DNA of 64,000 bases from Actinomycetes bacterium. GTDB taxonomy: Bacteria; Actinomycetota; Acidimicrobiia; Acidimicrobiales; RAAP-2. Location of the stretch: contig JAJYAC010000002.1 in assembly GCA_021779735.1 (NCBI GenBank), positions 35,147-99,146 on the forward strand, written 5' to 3'. Shown one piece after another: positions 19,455-29,550 of this stretch; position 1 is the stretch's first letter, and each line of letters starts with the position of its first letter. The position numbers and the translations under genes were made by a program. The notes beneath the pieces were generated by a model that was not told the DNA's origin, made no database searches, and saw only the letters and a program-made list of their open reading frames with translations.

Positions 19455-20244
19455 TCAGGCGTCTCTCGTCGCGCGCGGCCTGGCCGCGCGCGAGGCGCGC
19501 TGGCTGATCGAGGAGTTCGCCGACGAAGCCGACCTCGAGCGCGCCGTCAGCCGGCGCCTCGCGGGCGAGCCCCTGCAGTACGTGATCGGCCACTGGCCCT
19601 TTCGCTCCCTCGACCTCGTCGTGAACGAGAACGTCTTGATCCCGAGGCCGGAAACTGAAGAGCTGGTGGACGTGGCGCTCATCGAACTCGCGCGTGGCGG
19701 CGCACCGGCGCCACGGATCCTCGACCTGGGCTGTGGCTCGGGCGCGATCGGCCTGGCCCTGCTCTGCGAGCTCGAGGCGCGCGGCGTGCTCGGAAGCCTC
19801 GTCGCGCTCGACGCGTCGAGCGCCGCTCTCGCGGTTGCCCAGCGAAACGCGGTGGCTCACGGCCTCTCGCGAGTCTCCTTCGTTCACTCCACGTGGTTCG
19901 CGTCTTTGGACGTGTCGCTGCGCGCGGGTTTTGACCTCGTCGTCTCGAACCCGCCCTACGTCGCCGCGAGCGAGATGGCGAGTCTCGACCCCGTGCTCGC
20001 CCACGAGCCGCGCGCGGCGTTGGTCGCCCCGGACGCCGAGGCCACCGCCGGATTCGGCGACCTCGCGATGATCATTGCCGGTGCGCGCGAGTGGATGAGC
20101 GAGCGCGCGTCGCTCGTGTGCGAGCACGGGGCGAGCCAGGGCGAGGCCGCGATCGCCGCGGCGCGTGCGGCCGGCTTTGCTCGCGTCGAGGACCACCGCG
20201 ACCTGGCCGGGCGCGCGCGCATCCTCGTGGCGGCGTGCGCGTGA
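19441..20244 (+). CDS. prmC: Release factor glutamine methyltransferase
   Basis: 267 aa; LIPRPETEELVD, ILDLGCGSGAIGLAL, SNPPYV. Confidence 0.95.
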   Translation: MAGPSQASLVARGLAAREARWLIEEFADEADLERAVSRRLAGEPLQYVIGHWPFRSLDLVVNENVLIPRPETEELVDVALIELARGGAPAPRILDLGCGSGAIGLALLCELEARGVLGSLVALDASSAALAVAQRNAVAHGLSRVSFVHSTWFASLDVSLRAGFDLVVSNPPYVAASEMASLDPVLAHEPRAALVAPDAEATAGFGDLAMIIAGAREWMSERASLVCEHGASQGEAAIAAARAAGFARVEDHRDLAGRARILVAACA

Positions 20245-20885
20245 TCCGCCGACTGAGCGTGTCGGAGGCGGCCGCGCTGCTCGTGGCTGGCGAGGTCGTC
20301 GCCGTGCCGACCGACACCGTCTACGGCGTGGCGGCCTCGGTGTCGAGCGCAGCGGCGGTGTCGCGTCTCTTCGACTTAAAGGACCGTCCGGGCGACGTGG
20401 CCCTGCCGATGCTCGCGGCGTCCCTCGCGCAGATACAGTCGGCCGGCATCGACCTGACGGCGGACGTGAGACGCCTGGCGGACGCGTTCTGGCCCGGGGC
20501 CCTGACGATCGTCGTCGCGGCGCCCGCGTCCCTCGCGTCGCGCCTTGGAGCCCACGAGGCCACGGTGGGGGTGCGCGTACCGCGCGACGGCGCCCTGGGA
20601 GAGCTCCTCGAGCTCTGCGGGCCCCTCGCGGTGACGAGCGCGAACCTTCACGGCGGGCCCCCGTGTGTCAGCGCGGCGCAGGTCGACGAGGTCTTCGCGG
20701 ACCGCGAGGGCCTCGCGGGCGTGATTGATGGCGGCGAGCGCCACGCGCGGGTCTCGACCGTGGTGGACGTCACGTCATCGCCGTGGACGATTCTTCGCGA
20801 GGGGGCGATCACCACGTCGGCGCTGGCCGACCTCGCCCCCGGCGCACGCGTCGCGACGCGCGCTGAGCGGGATCGACGCGGCTAA
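20241..20885 (+). CDS. L-threonylcarbamoyladenylate synthase (Sua5/YrdC/TsaC family)
   Basis: GTG at 20241; AVPTDTVYGVAASV, FDLKDRPGDVALPML, WPGALTIVV, VTSANLHGGPP. Confidence 0.92.
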   Translation: MIRRLSVSEAAALLVAGEVVAVPTDTVYGVAASVSSAAAVSRLFDLKDRPGDVALPMLAASLAQIQSAGIDLTADVRRLADAFWPGALTIVVAAPASLASRLGAHEATVGVRVPRDGALGELLELCGPLAVTSANLHGGPPCVSAAQVDEVFADREGLAGVIDGGERHARVSTVVDVTSSPWTILREGAITTSALADLAPGARVATRAERDRRG

Positions 20886-21643
20886 GTAGGGGGGCTCTGG
20901 GCCCAGCGCGCGGGTCGCTTCTCGAGGAACGCGCTCATTCCCTCGCGCGCGGTCTCGGAGGCGAAGAGTCGAGCGGAGACGTCGCTTGCGTAGTGAAACG
21001 CGTCGTCGCTCGCCATGGAGGGCACGCGGCGAATCAGTTCCTTCGTCTCGGCGAGCGCGCGGGGCTCGCCCGCGAGCAGGTCGGCGAGCACGGCGCGCAG
21101 CGACTCGTCGAGTTCGCCCGCGGGCACCGCGCTCGTCACGAGGCCCATCCGCGCGGCGTCGCGCGCGTCGAATCGCTGCCCGCGCAGCATCGCGGCTCGC
21201 GCGTCGACGTCGCGCATCTTGGCCAGACACACCACCGAGATGATCGCGGGCGCGAGGCCGAGGCGCACCTCGCTGAAGCCAAACGTGACGTCCTCGCGCG
21301 CAATCGCGATGTCCAGCGCCGCGGCGAGGCCGACGCCGCCGGCCACGCAGTGCCCGTTGATCCTGCCGACGAAGACCAGGCGCGAGCGGGCGATGCGCGT
21401 GAAGAGCTCGTCGAGACGTGGCGTCGGCGCTCCGTCGACGCGCTCGCGCAGATCGGCCCCCGCGCAGAACGTGTTGCCGACGTTGGTCAGTACCACGACG
21501 CGATTCGTGTCGAGCGATTCGGCCGCGTCAATTGCCGTCACCAGCTCGCGCAGCATGCGCGCACTCAGGGCGTTGCGTCGCTCGTCGTCAGCGAGCGTGA
21601 GCGTGACGACGCCGCCGTCACTTGAGGTCTCGACGACGCTCAC
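20882..21643 (-). CDS. Enoyl-CoA hydratase/isomerase family protein
   Basis: 253 aa; crotonase fold: NTFCAGADLRE, GRINGHCVAGGVGLAAALDIAIA. Confidence 0.93.
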   Translation of the reverse strand: MSVVETSSDGGVVTLTLADDERRNALSARMLRELVTAIDAAESLDTNRVVVLTNVGNTFCAGADLRERVDGAPTPRLDELFTRIARSRLVFVGRINGHCVAGGVGLAAALDIAIAREDVTFGFSEVRLGLAPAIISVVCLAKMRDVDARAAMLRGQRFDARDAARMGLVTSAVPAGELDESLRAVLADLLAGEPRALAETKELIRRVPSMASDDAFHYASDVSARLFASETAREGMSAFLEKRPARWAQSPPT

Positions 21644-22431
21644 GCGGCCCTAGGCGCCGGGCCGGTCGTGGGGCCGCCGGCGAAGGCCTGGGCGCGCAGC
21701 ATCCAGTGCCGTCCCCACTCGCCGGTGACGAGCGAGGTGTCGTCCACGTGGCGACGCTGGGTGACCACGAGACAGAAGTCGAGGGCGGGGCCGGTAATGA
21801 CTTCCTCGGCGTCACTCGGACCGTGTTCGTAGGTCGTGCCACGCGAGTCGCGCAGGCGAATCGCCACGACCGTCTCGGGGGGCGCCTCGCCTCGCACGCG
21901 ATAGGACCAGTCACGCGTGAGATAGCCCAGGCGCACGATGTGGGCAAGTCGCGCCGAGTCACGTAGCGCGACGTCGAGCGCGTCGGCGACGTCCACGCCG
22001 TGGGCCCAGGTCTCCATGAGACGCGCGGTGAGAAAGGAGCGGGCACTCATGTCCGGTCCGTACCAGGGCAAGCGCGCCGAGGGATCGAGGGTCGCGCCGG
22101 CGCCGAGAAGCGCCTCTCGCGAAACTCGCCAGCGCGTGAGGATCTCGGCGGGGGACATCTCGCGAAAGGCGTGCAGGGTGAAGTCGTCGACGCCTTCGGC
22201 GAAGGCGGCGTGCACGAGCGCGTCACGCGCGCGCGCGAAGGCGCTCGCGTCGGAGATGGCCTGGGCCGCGGCGGCGTCGAAGTACGCGAGGTGGGCGATC
22301 TGATCGGCCACGCTCCAGCCCGCCGCCGGCGTCGCGCGGTGCCAGTGGGCGTCGGGGAGTGGCGCGACGAGCGCGTCGAGGGCCCCGTGCTCGTCGCTCA
22401 GATCGCTCAGGAGCGTCACGAGTTCGCTCAC
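21640..22431 (-). CDS. TIGR03084-like / maleylpyruvate isomerase-superfamily metal-binding protein
   Basis: HWHRATPAAGWSVADQIAHLAYFDAAA, LMETWAHGVDVADAL metal-binding DinB-like pattern. Confidence 0.82.
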   Translation of the reverse strand: MSELVTLLSDLSDEHGALDALVAPLPDAHWHRATPAAGWSVADQIAHLAYFDAAAAQAISDASAFARARDALVHAAFAEGVDDFTLHAFREMSPAEILTRWRVSREALLGAGATLDPSARLPWYGPDMSARSFLTARLMETWAHGVDVADALDVALRDSARLAHIVRLGYLTRDWSYRVRGEAPPETVVAIRLRDSRGTTYEHGPSDAEEVITGPALDFCLVVTQRRHVDDTSLVTGEWGRHWMLRAQAFAGGPTTGPAPRAA

Positions 22432-24182
22432 AGCAGTGCCTCTGGAACTTCGACGACGCGCGCGCGCAGCCACTCGCCGAGGCCCTTGGCCTGGGCGTCC
22501 TGACGCGACGAGGCGGCCACGCCCTCTTCGAGCAGGCCGTGGATGAGAAAGTTCAGTGCGCGCAGCGCGGGGAAGCGGTGGCGGTCGATCACCAGCTCGC
22601 GCGTCTCGGGCAGTAGTTCGCGCAGACGCTCGACGCTGAGAAAGTCATCGAGCCAGGCGAAGGCGTCGTCAGCGCGAGTGAAGACACCCAGGTTCGCGTG
22701 TCCGCCCTTGTCGCCCGACCGCGTCCCGACGAGGCGCCCGAGCGCCACGCGCCGCGTGGGTCCCGCGGGGACGCTGGCGCGGCCCGCCTCGGCGACGTCG
22801 AGTTCTCGCGGACCCGGGGGAGCGACCGAGTCGACGACGGTGCTGGGGCCGTTGAGCACGTGCACCATTTGTGGCACGAGGTCGGCCGCCACGGTGGCGG
22901 GCACGTACACGCCGAAGGGTCGCGCGGGCCCCGGCGCGCCGCCGAGATTAAAGAACCCCGGCGTCGTCGCGAGTGCGATCTCGACGGCGGCGTTGGCGAC
23001 CGCGCGACCCACCTTGTTCTCATCGGGGTCTTTGAGAGTGAGACGCCACAACGCGACCGCCTCTTCGTTCGTCGCGGGATCGACCTTGTCGGTGCGAAGC
23101 ACGCGGCTCGAGACGCTCGCGATCTGGGACGCCTTGACGGGCGACTGATCCCAGAACGCGGCCTCGACGAGCGCGGCCTTGGCCTCGATGTCGAGCCCCG
23201 TCAGGGCCACCGTGAGGTCCTGGCGATAGCCGCCGAGCTTGTTCATCGCGACCTTGAGCGTGGCCGGTGGCGCTTCGCCGCGCACGCCCGAGATCGCGAC
23301 GCGATTCTCGCCCACCTGGGCGAGGCGGATGGTGTCAAAGCGCGCCGTGACGTCGGGACCGTAGTAGCGCGGCCCGCCGATCTCGTAGAGCAACTGGGAG
23401 GTCACCGTGCCCAGTGACACCTCGCCGCCCGTGTTCTCGTGCTTTCCCACCACGCACGAGCCGTCCTCGGCGATCTCCACCCACGGAAAGCCCACGTGGG
23501 ACATGTCGGCGACCTCGGTGAAGAACGAGTAGTTGCCGCCGGTGACCTGGGCGCCGCACTCGATGACGTGCCCGGCGACGACGGCGCCGGCCAGTTGATC
23601 GAAGTCGTCGCGAGCCCACCCGTGATGCCAGGCGGCGGGGCCGCACACGACGGCCGCGTCGGTAACGCGCCCCGTGATGACGACGTCCGCGCCCTGATTG
23701 AGGGCTTCGACGATGCCAAAGCACCCGAGGTAGGCATTGGCCGAGACGAAGTCCGCGCTCGCGAGGGGCTCGCCCGTCTCGAAGTGGCGCGGGGCAACGC
23801 CCGCGGCCTCGAGCTCGCCCAGTCGCGTCAGCAGATCGTCGCCGGCGACGTAGGCGACGCGCACGTCGAGGCCCAGTCGATCGGCGAGCGCGGCGACCTC
23901 GTCAGCGAGGTGGTCGGGATCGAGGCCCCCGGCGTTGGAGACCACCTTGATACCGCGGTCGTGACAGGGCCCGAGGACCTGTTCCATCTGAGTGAGGAAG
24001 CTCTTCGCGTAGCCGCCACCGGGACTCTTCGCGCGAGTGCGCGCGAGGATGAGCATGGTCAACTCGGCCAGCCAGTCGCCCGTGAGAACGTCGATCGGGC
24101 CGCCCTCGACCATCTCGGCCGCGGCGCTGAGGCGATCGCCGTAGAAGCCCGAGCAGTTCGCGATTCGAATCGCGCGACTCAT
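22428..24182 (-). CDS. AtuA-family (acyclic terpene utilisation, DUF1446) protein
   Basis: 584 aa; IRIANCSGFYGDRLSAAAEMVEGGPIDVLTGDWLAELTMLILARTRAKSPGGGYAKSFLTQME, VITGRVTDAAVVCGPAAWHHGW, C-terminal GDKGGHANLG. Confidence 0.87.
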   Translation of the reverse strand: MSRAIRIANCSGFYGDRLSAAAEMVEGGPIDVLTGDWLAELTMLILARTRAKSPGGGYAKSFLTQMEQVLGPCHDRGIKVVSNAGGLDPDHLADEVAALADRLGLDVRVAYVAGDDLLTRLGELEAAGVAPRHFETGEPLASADFVSANAYLGCFGIVEALNQGADVVITGRVTDAAVVCGPAAWHHGWARDDFDQLAGAVVAGHVIECGAQVTGGNYSFFTEVADMSHVGFPWVEIAEDGSCVVGKHENTGGEVSLGTVTSQLLYEIGGPRYYGPDVTARFDTIRLAQVGENRVAISGVRGEAPPATLKVAMNKLGGYRQDLTVALTGLDIEAKAALVEAAFWDQSPVKASQIASVSSRVLRTDKVDPATNEEAVALWRLTLKDPDENKVGRAVANAAVEIALATTPGFFNLGGAPGPARPFGVYVPATVAADLVPQMVHVLNGPSTVVDSVAPPGPRELDVAEAGRASVPAGPTRRVALGRLVGTRSGDKGGHANLGVFTRADDAFAWLDDFLSVERLRELLPETRELVIDRHRFPALRALNFLIHGLLEEGVAASSRQDAQAKGLGEWLRARVVEVPEALL

Positions 24183-26101
24183 GACGCGCCCTCGACCGCG
24201 AGCAGCGTCGTGCCGCGATCAACCTGCTGGGTGGCGTGCACGAACACGTCGGTGACGACGCCGTCGTGGGGCGCCGTGATGACGTGCTCCATCTTCATCG
24301 CCTCGAGCACCACCAGGGTCTCGCCGGCGCGCACGTTCTGGCCCACGGCCGCGCGCACCGCGAGCACCACGCCGGGCATCGGGGCGATGAGGCCACCGTG
24401 GACCTCCTCGGCACCCGGCACGCTAAAGCGCGCGACGATCTCGAAGGTCGCCGTACCGCGACGGGTCTGGACGTGGAGATGATCGGCGTCGCAGGTGACG
24501 CGCACGCGCGCACGCCTTCCGTCAACTTCGATGTCGATCTCGCCTTCGCTCCAGGCGCGAACGCGCGCGTGAGACTCTCCCACGTCAAAGGAGCCGTCGC
24601 GCCGGCGACGGTACCTCATGACGTGATCACCGTGGCGACGCAGCGTCACGCTCTCGCGCGGCAGTCGCGCGTTGCGCCACCCACTTGGTGCGAAGCCCAG
24701 CACCGACGCTTGGGCTCGAGAGCGTCCCTGGAGCCACAGCGCGGCGGCGGTCGTGGCGAAGGTCGTCTCGTCGTCGGAGAGGATCAGTTCGCGCGCCGGT
24801 TCGTAGCGCGAAATGAAGTCGGTCGTTGTGTCACCGGCGAGGAATCCCTCGTGGCGCAGGGTGGCGACGAGGAAGTCGCGGTTGGTCGTGACGCCGCCGA
24901 GGTGCAGACCCTCGAGGGCGCGCGCCAACGTGGCCGCGGCCTCGGCGCGCGTGGGGGCGTGGGCGATGACCTTGGCGAGGAGAGGGTCGAAGGCGACGCT
25001 GACGCGCGAGCCCGCTTCGACGCCGGACTCGAATCGCACGGGAGGCCAGGGCGCCGGCGCGAAGGCCGCGAGGGTGCCCGTCGCCGGCAGGAAGCCGTTG
25101 GCGGGATCCTCCGCGCATAGACGCACCTCGATCGCGTGACCGTGGCTGTGCACGTCTTGCTGCGTGAGCTCGAGGGGCTCGCCGGCGGCGACACGCAACT
25201 GGGCGGCGACGAGGTCCACGCCGGTGACTTCCTCGGTGACGGGGTGCTCGACCTGCAGGCGCGTGTTCACCTCGAGGAAGAAGAAGTCACGGGTGTCGTC
25301 GTCGACCAGGAATTCGACGGTCCCCACCGAGTGATACCCGATTGCGCGCGCCAGGGCGAGGGCCGCGTCGCCCATCGCGGCGCGCATGGCCGGATCCACT
25401 GCGCTCGAGGGTGACTCCTCGACGAGCTTTTGATGACGGCGCTGAATCGAGCACTCGCGCTCACCGAGGTGGATGAGGTTCCCGTAGCGGTCGCCGAGAA
25501 TTTGTATCTCCACGTGGCGCGAGGCGGCGACGTAGCGCTCGAGAAAGACTCGATCATCGCCAAAGGCCGACGCGGCTTCGCGGCGCGCACTGGCGAGCGC
25601 CTCGTCGAGGTCCTCGCGACGCGTCACGATGCGCATACCCTTGCCCCCACCACCGGCGGCCGCCTTGATCAAGAGGGGATAGCCCACCTCCTCGGCACCA
25701 GCGGGATCGTCACTCGAGAGCAGGACGGAAACGCCCGCCGCGCGCGCGAGTTCCTTGGCGGCGATCTTGTCGCCCATCGCGCGAATCGCGCTCGCGGGCG
25801 GCCCGACCCACGTGAGCCCGGCCTCTTCGACCATCGTCGCGAAGAGCGCATTCTCCGAGAGGAACCCGTAGCCGGGATGCACCGCCTGGGCGCCGCTCGC
25901 GCGAGCCGCGGCGATGATTCGCGCGCCGTCGAGGTACGAAGTCTCGAGCAGGACCGCCTCGTCGCAGTCGGCGACGAAGGGCTCGTTCGCGTCGGCCTCG
26001 ACGTAGACGCCCACCACGCGTAGGCCCAACTCGTGCGCACCGCGCGCGACGCGCCGGGCGATCTCGCCGCGATTGGCGATGAGCAGGGTGTCGAAGTTCA
26101 C
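24179..26101 (-). CDS. Acyl-CoA carboxylase alpha subunit (biotin carboxylase + BCCP)
   Basis: GTG at 26101 (VNFDTLLIANRGEIARRVARGAHELGLRVVGVY), KAAAGGGGKGM, biotin site EAMKMEH. Confidence 0.95.
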   Translation of the reverse strand: MNFDTLLIANRGEIARRVARGAHELGLRVVGVYVEADANEPFVADCDEAVLLETSYLDGARIIAAARASGAQAVHPGYGFLSENALFATMVEEAGLTWVGPPASAIRAMGDKIAAKELARAAGVSVLLSSDDPAGAEEVGYPLLIKAAAGGGGKGMRIVTRREDLDEALASARREAASAFGDDRVFLERYVAASRHVEIQILGDRYGNLIHLGERECSIQRRHQKLVEESPSSAVDPAMRAAMGDAALALARAIGYHSVGTVEFLVDDDTRDFFFLEVNTRLQVEHPVTEEVTGVDLVAAQLRVAAGEPLELTQQDVHSHGHAIEVRLCAEDPANGFLPATGTLAAFAPAPWPPVRFESGVEAGSRVSVAFDPLLAKVIAHAPTRAEAAATLARALEGLHLGGVTTNRDFLVATLRHEGFLAGDTTTDFISRYEPARELILSDDETTFATTAAALWLQGRSRAQASVLGFAPSGWRNARLPRESVTLRRHGDHVMRYRRRRDGSFDVGESHARVRAWSEGEIDIEVDGRRARVRVTCDADHLHVQTRRGTATFEIVARFSVPGAEEVHGGLIAPMPGVVLAVRAAVGQNVRAGETLVVLEAMKMEHVITAPHDGVVTDVFVHATQQVDRGTTLLAVEGAS

Positions 26102-27732
26102 AGTCGAAACACCCCGTACGTGGAGGACCCCTCGATGGGCTTGGCGCGCACGACCGACAGGCACAGCCCGAGCACCGTGCGGGTGTCGCGCGGGTCGATG
26201 ATCCCATCGTCACTGACCGCACCACTCGCCACGAGGGCGAGGGAGCCCTGCTCTTGGGTCTCTTCGACCATCGCGACGATCTTGGCGTCTTCGGCTTCGT
26301 CGAAGGCCTCGCCCTTGCGCTCGGCCTGGGCGCGTCGAACCTGGCTCATGACGCCCGCGATCTGCTTGGGGCCCATGACGGCGATCTTGGCCGTGGGCCA
26401 GAGGAACGTGAAGCGGTTGCCAAAGGCGCGCCCCGACATGCCGTAGGTGCCCGCGCCGTAGGAGGCGCCGAGTATGACGGTCAGGTGCGGCACGCTCGAG
26501 TTCGTCACCGCGTTGAGCATCTGCGAACCCTTCTTGATGATGCCCTCGGCCTCGGCGTCACGACCCACCATGTACCCGGTGATGTTCTGAAAGAACACGA
26601 GGGGCACGTCGATCTGGTTGCACAGCTGGATGAACTGGGCGGCCTTCTCGGCGGCGCGCGGCTGGATCACGCCGTTATTGCCGAGGATGCCCACGGGGTA
26701 GCCGTGGATCGACGCCCACCCGCAAACCATCGTCTCGCCGTAGCGGGCCTTGAACTCCTCGAAGCGAGAGTCGTCGCTCACCCGCGCAATCACGTCACGC
26801 ACGTCGACGGCCTGGCGCAAGTCGCGGCTGATGAGCCCGAGCAGTTCTTCGGGGTCATATCGCGGTTCGACGTCGACGACGCTCGGCGCGGGGCCGCGCT
26901 TTCGCCAGTTGAGATGTCCCACCACCTCGCGACACATTCGCAGGGCGTCCATCTCGTCTTCGGCGAAGTAGTCGCCGAGACCTGAGACCTCGGCGTGCAG
27001 GCGCGCGCCGCCGAGCGTCTCGTCGTCGGACTCCTCGCCCGTGGCCATCTTGACCAGGGGTGGTCCCGCGAGGAACACCTTGGTCTGGTCCTTGACCACG
27101 ATGTTGTAGTCCGAGAGGCCCGGCTGGTACGCGCCACCGGCGGTCGAGGAGCCAAAGACCACGCACACCGTGGGCACGCGCATCTTGGACAGCTCGATGA
27201 GGTCGTAGAAGAATCGGCCGCTCTCGGCGAAGTGCCCCGTGCCCATGCGACCGCTGCCCCCACCGACGCGCAGGTCCGCGCCGGCCGACTCGACGAAGCT
27301 GACGTAGGGGATTTCGTTGTCGCGGGCGATCTCGAGGGCCCGCATCCACTTCTTCGCCGAGTACGCGGTCAGGGCGCCGCCGAGGACCGAGGGGTCGTTG
27401 GCCATGATGACGCACTCGGTACCGGCGATGACGCCTATTCCCACGACCATGCCGCCGCCGATCGCGTAGTCCGAGCCGTAGCCGGCGAGCGCGGAGATTT
27501 CGAGGAACGGCGAGTCCGGGTCGAGCACCGCGGCGATGCGCTCTCGCACCGGCATCTTGCCCCGGGCGCGCATGCGCGCCATGGCGGCCTCGCCCCCGCC
27601 GGCCTCGGCTTGATCGAGAAGGTCGTCAATCGTGGCGAGCTGTTCGAGCATGTCGGCACGGTTGGTGAGGAAGCGCTCCGAGGAAGTGTCGAGCGTCGAG
27701 AGAAGAGGCGGCGCGATGGCGGGACGCTCCAT
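26098..27732 (-). CDS. Acyl-CoA carboxylase carboxyltransferase (beta) subunit, MCC/GCC-like
   Basis: ATG at 27732; FVESAGADLR, FGSSTAGGAYQPGLSDY, LVFFQNITGYMVG, ASYGAGTYGMSGRAF. Confidence 0.93.
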   Translation of the reverse strand: MERPAIAPPLLSTLDTSSERFLTNRADMLEQLATIDDLLDQAEAGGGEAAMARMRARGKMPVRERIAAVLDPDSPFLEISALAGYGSDYAIGGGMVVGIGVIAGTECVIMANDPSVLGGALTAYSAKKWMRALEIARDNEIPYVSFVESAGADLRVGGGSGRMGTGHFAESGRFFYDLIELSKMRVPTVCVVFGSSTAGGAYQPGLSDYNIVVKDQTKVFLAGPPLVKMATGEESDDETLGGARLHAEVSGLGDYFAEDEMDALRMCREVVGHLNWRKRGPAPSVVDVEPRYDPEELLGLISRDLRQAVDVRDVIARVSDDSRFEEFKARYGETMVCGWASIHGYPVGILGNNGVIQPRAAEKAAQFIQLCNQIDVPLVFFQNITGYMVGRDAEAEGIIKKGSQMLNAVTNSSVPHLTVILGASYGAGTYGMSGRAFGNRFTFLWPTAKIAVMGPKQIAGVMSQVRRAQAERKGEAFDEAEDAKIVAMVEETQEQGSLALVASGAVSDDGIIDPRDTRTVLGLCLSVVRAKPIEGSSTYGVFRL

Positions 27733-27800
27733 TGTGCCGATACTAGTGAAGGCCCTCACGATCGGAGTTCGTCCCACCCGCGACGGGTAGGGTGGGGGCG

Positions 27801-28265
27801 ATGCGTGTGGCCCTGGGATCTGACCACGCGGGCTACGACTTGAAGAGCCTGCTGGCGAGAACTCTGGTCGAGTGGGGCCATGACGTCAGAGACCTGGGGA
27901 CCGACTCGGCGAGCACGTCGGTCGACTACCCCGACTTTGGCGAGGCGGTGGGTCGCGCAGTCGCCGCGGGCGAAGCCGACCTCGGCGTGCTGGTGTGCGG
28001 ATCGGGCATTGGGGTCAGCATCGCGGCCAACAAGGTGCCGGGCGTGCGCGCGGCGTTAGTGCACGACGTGACCTCGGCGCACCTGGCCCGCGAACACAAC
28101 CACGCGAACGTCCTGTGCCTGGGCTCGCGCCTGACCGGTGAGAGTGTGGCGCTCGAGGCGCTTCGCGCCTGGCTCGACGCCACTCCGGGTGAGGGTCGTC
28201 ACCTGCAGCGAATCGCGAAACTGTCCGCGCTTGACGCCGCGGTCCCAACTGAGAGGCAATCGTGA
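27801..28265 (+). CDS. rpiB: Ribose-5-phosphate isomerase B
   Basis: MRVALGSDHAGYDLK, VDYPDFGEAVGRAVAAGEADLGVLVCGSGIGVSIAANK. Confidence 0.95.
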   Translation: MRVALGSDHAGYDLKSLLARTLVEWGHDVRDLGTDSASTSVDYPDFGEAVGRAVAAGEADLGVLVCGSGIGVSIAANKVPGVRAALVHDVTSAHLAREHNHANVLCLGSRLTGESVALEALRAWLDATPGEGRHLQRIAKLSALDAAVPTERQS

Positions 28266-29548
28266 GTTCTCCCTTTGACGCATGGATCACTAACGACGAC
28301 GAGGTGACGTCCCTGCTCGCCCAAGAGTGGCGGCGCCAAACCACCACCCTCCAGCTCATCGCCAGTGAGAACTTCGCCTCGCCCGCCGTGATGGCCGCGA
28401 CGGGGTCGATCCTCACCAACAAGTACGCCGAGGGCTACCCGGGTCGGCGCTACTACGGCGGCAACCAGATCGTCGACGAGGTCGAGGATCTCGCGCGCCG
28501 TCGCCTCACCGCGCTCTTTGGCGCCGACCACGCCAACGTCCAACCCCACAGCGGCGCCAACGCCAACGTCGCGGTCTACCAGGCACTGCTCGCCCCGGGC
28601 GACACGATCCTGGCCATGCGCCTCGACCAGGGGGGCCACCTCACGCACGGCTCGCCGGCCTCGATGACCTCCAAGGCCTGGCACTTCGTCTCCTACGGCG
28701 TGACGCCACGCTCGGACGACCCGGACGCCCCCGGGGAACTGATCGACTTTGACAACGTGCGTGATCTCGCGCTCGAACACCGCCCCAAGATGATCGTCGC
28801 GGGGGCCACCGCCTACGCGCGGCGCATCGACCCGGCCCCGTTTCGTGAGATCGCCGACGAGGTCGGCGCCCTCTTGATGTTTGACTCGGCCCACGTGGCC
28901 GGGCTCATCGCCGGGGGCTCGCACCCCAACCCCGTTCCCTACGCCGACGTCGTGGCCTTCACGACGCACAAGACGCTGCGCGGCCCGCGCGGTGGGGCGA
29001 TCCTCTGTCGCGAGGACTACGCGAAGAAGATCGACAGCGCCGTGTTCCCCGGCCAGCAGGGTGGTCCCCTCGAGCACGCCATCGCGGCCAAGGCGGTGGC
29101 TTTTCGCGAGGCGTCCCAGCCGAGTTTTGCCACCTACACCGAGCAGATCGTCAAGAACGCGGCGGCCTTCGGCGCCGCGCTCGCGGGCGAGGGCTTTCGC
29201 ATGGTTTCGGGTGGGACGGAGAACCACATGGTGCTGCTCGACCTGCGCACCTTTGACGAGGAGTTGACGGGCAAGGAGGCCCAGGAGGTTCTCGATCGCG
29301 CCGGCATCACGACGAATCGCAACACGATTCCCGATGACCCGCGCAGCGCCTTCATCACGTCGGGTCTGCGCGTGGGCACCGCCGCCGAGACGACGGCGGG
29401 ACTGGGCGAGGGAGAGTTCGCCCGTGTCGCCTCGCTGATGGCGAGGGCGCTGCGCGCGCGCCACGACGACGCCGCGGTGTCCGCGGTGCGCGACGAGGTG
29501 GGTGAGCTCTGCGGGGCGTTTAACCCCTACGGCGCCTTTACGAACTAG
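28262..29548 (+). CDS. glyA: Serine hydroxymethyltransferase
   Basis: 428 aa; LIASENFASPAVMAATGS, KYAEGYPGRRYYGG, PLP-Lys VVAFTTHKTLRGPRGG. Confidence 0.97.
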   Translation: MSSPFDAWITNDDEVTSLLAQEWRRQTTTLQLIASENFASPAVMAATGSILTNKYAEGYPGRRYYGGNQIVDEVEDLARRRLTALFGADHANVQPHSGANANVAVYQALLAPGDTILAMRLDQGGHLTHGSPASMTSKAWHFVSYGVTPRSDDPDAPGELIDFDNVRDLALEHRPKMIVAGATAYARRIDPAPFREIADEVGALLMFDSAHVAGLIAGGSHPNPVPYADVVAFTTHKTLRGPRGGAILCREDYAKKIDSAVFPGQQGGPLEHAIAAKAVAFREASQPSFATYTEQIVKNAAAFGAALAGEGFRMVSGGTENHMVLLDLRTFDEELTGKEAQEVLDRAGITTNRNTIPDDPRSAFITSGLRVGTAAETTAGLGEGEFARVASLMARALRARHDDAAVSAVRDEVGELCGAFNPYGAFTN

Positions 29549-29550
29549 TC

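Noticed and set aside
28199-29464. 421-aa minus-strand ORF opposite glyA
   Set aside because: Antisense shadow ORF; glyA has all expected motifs.
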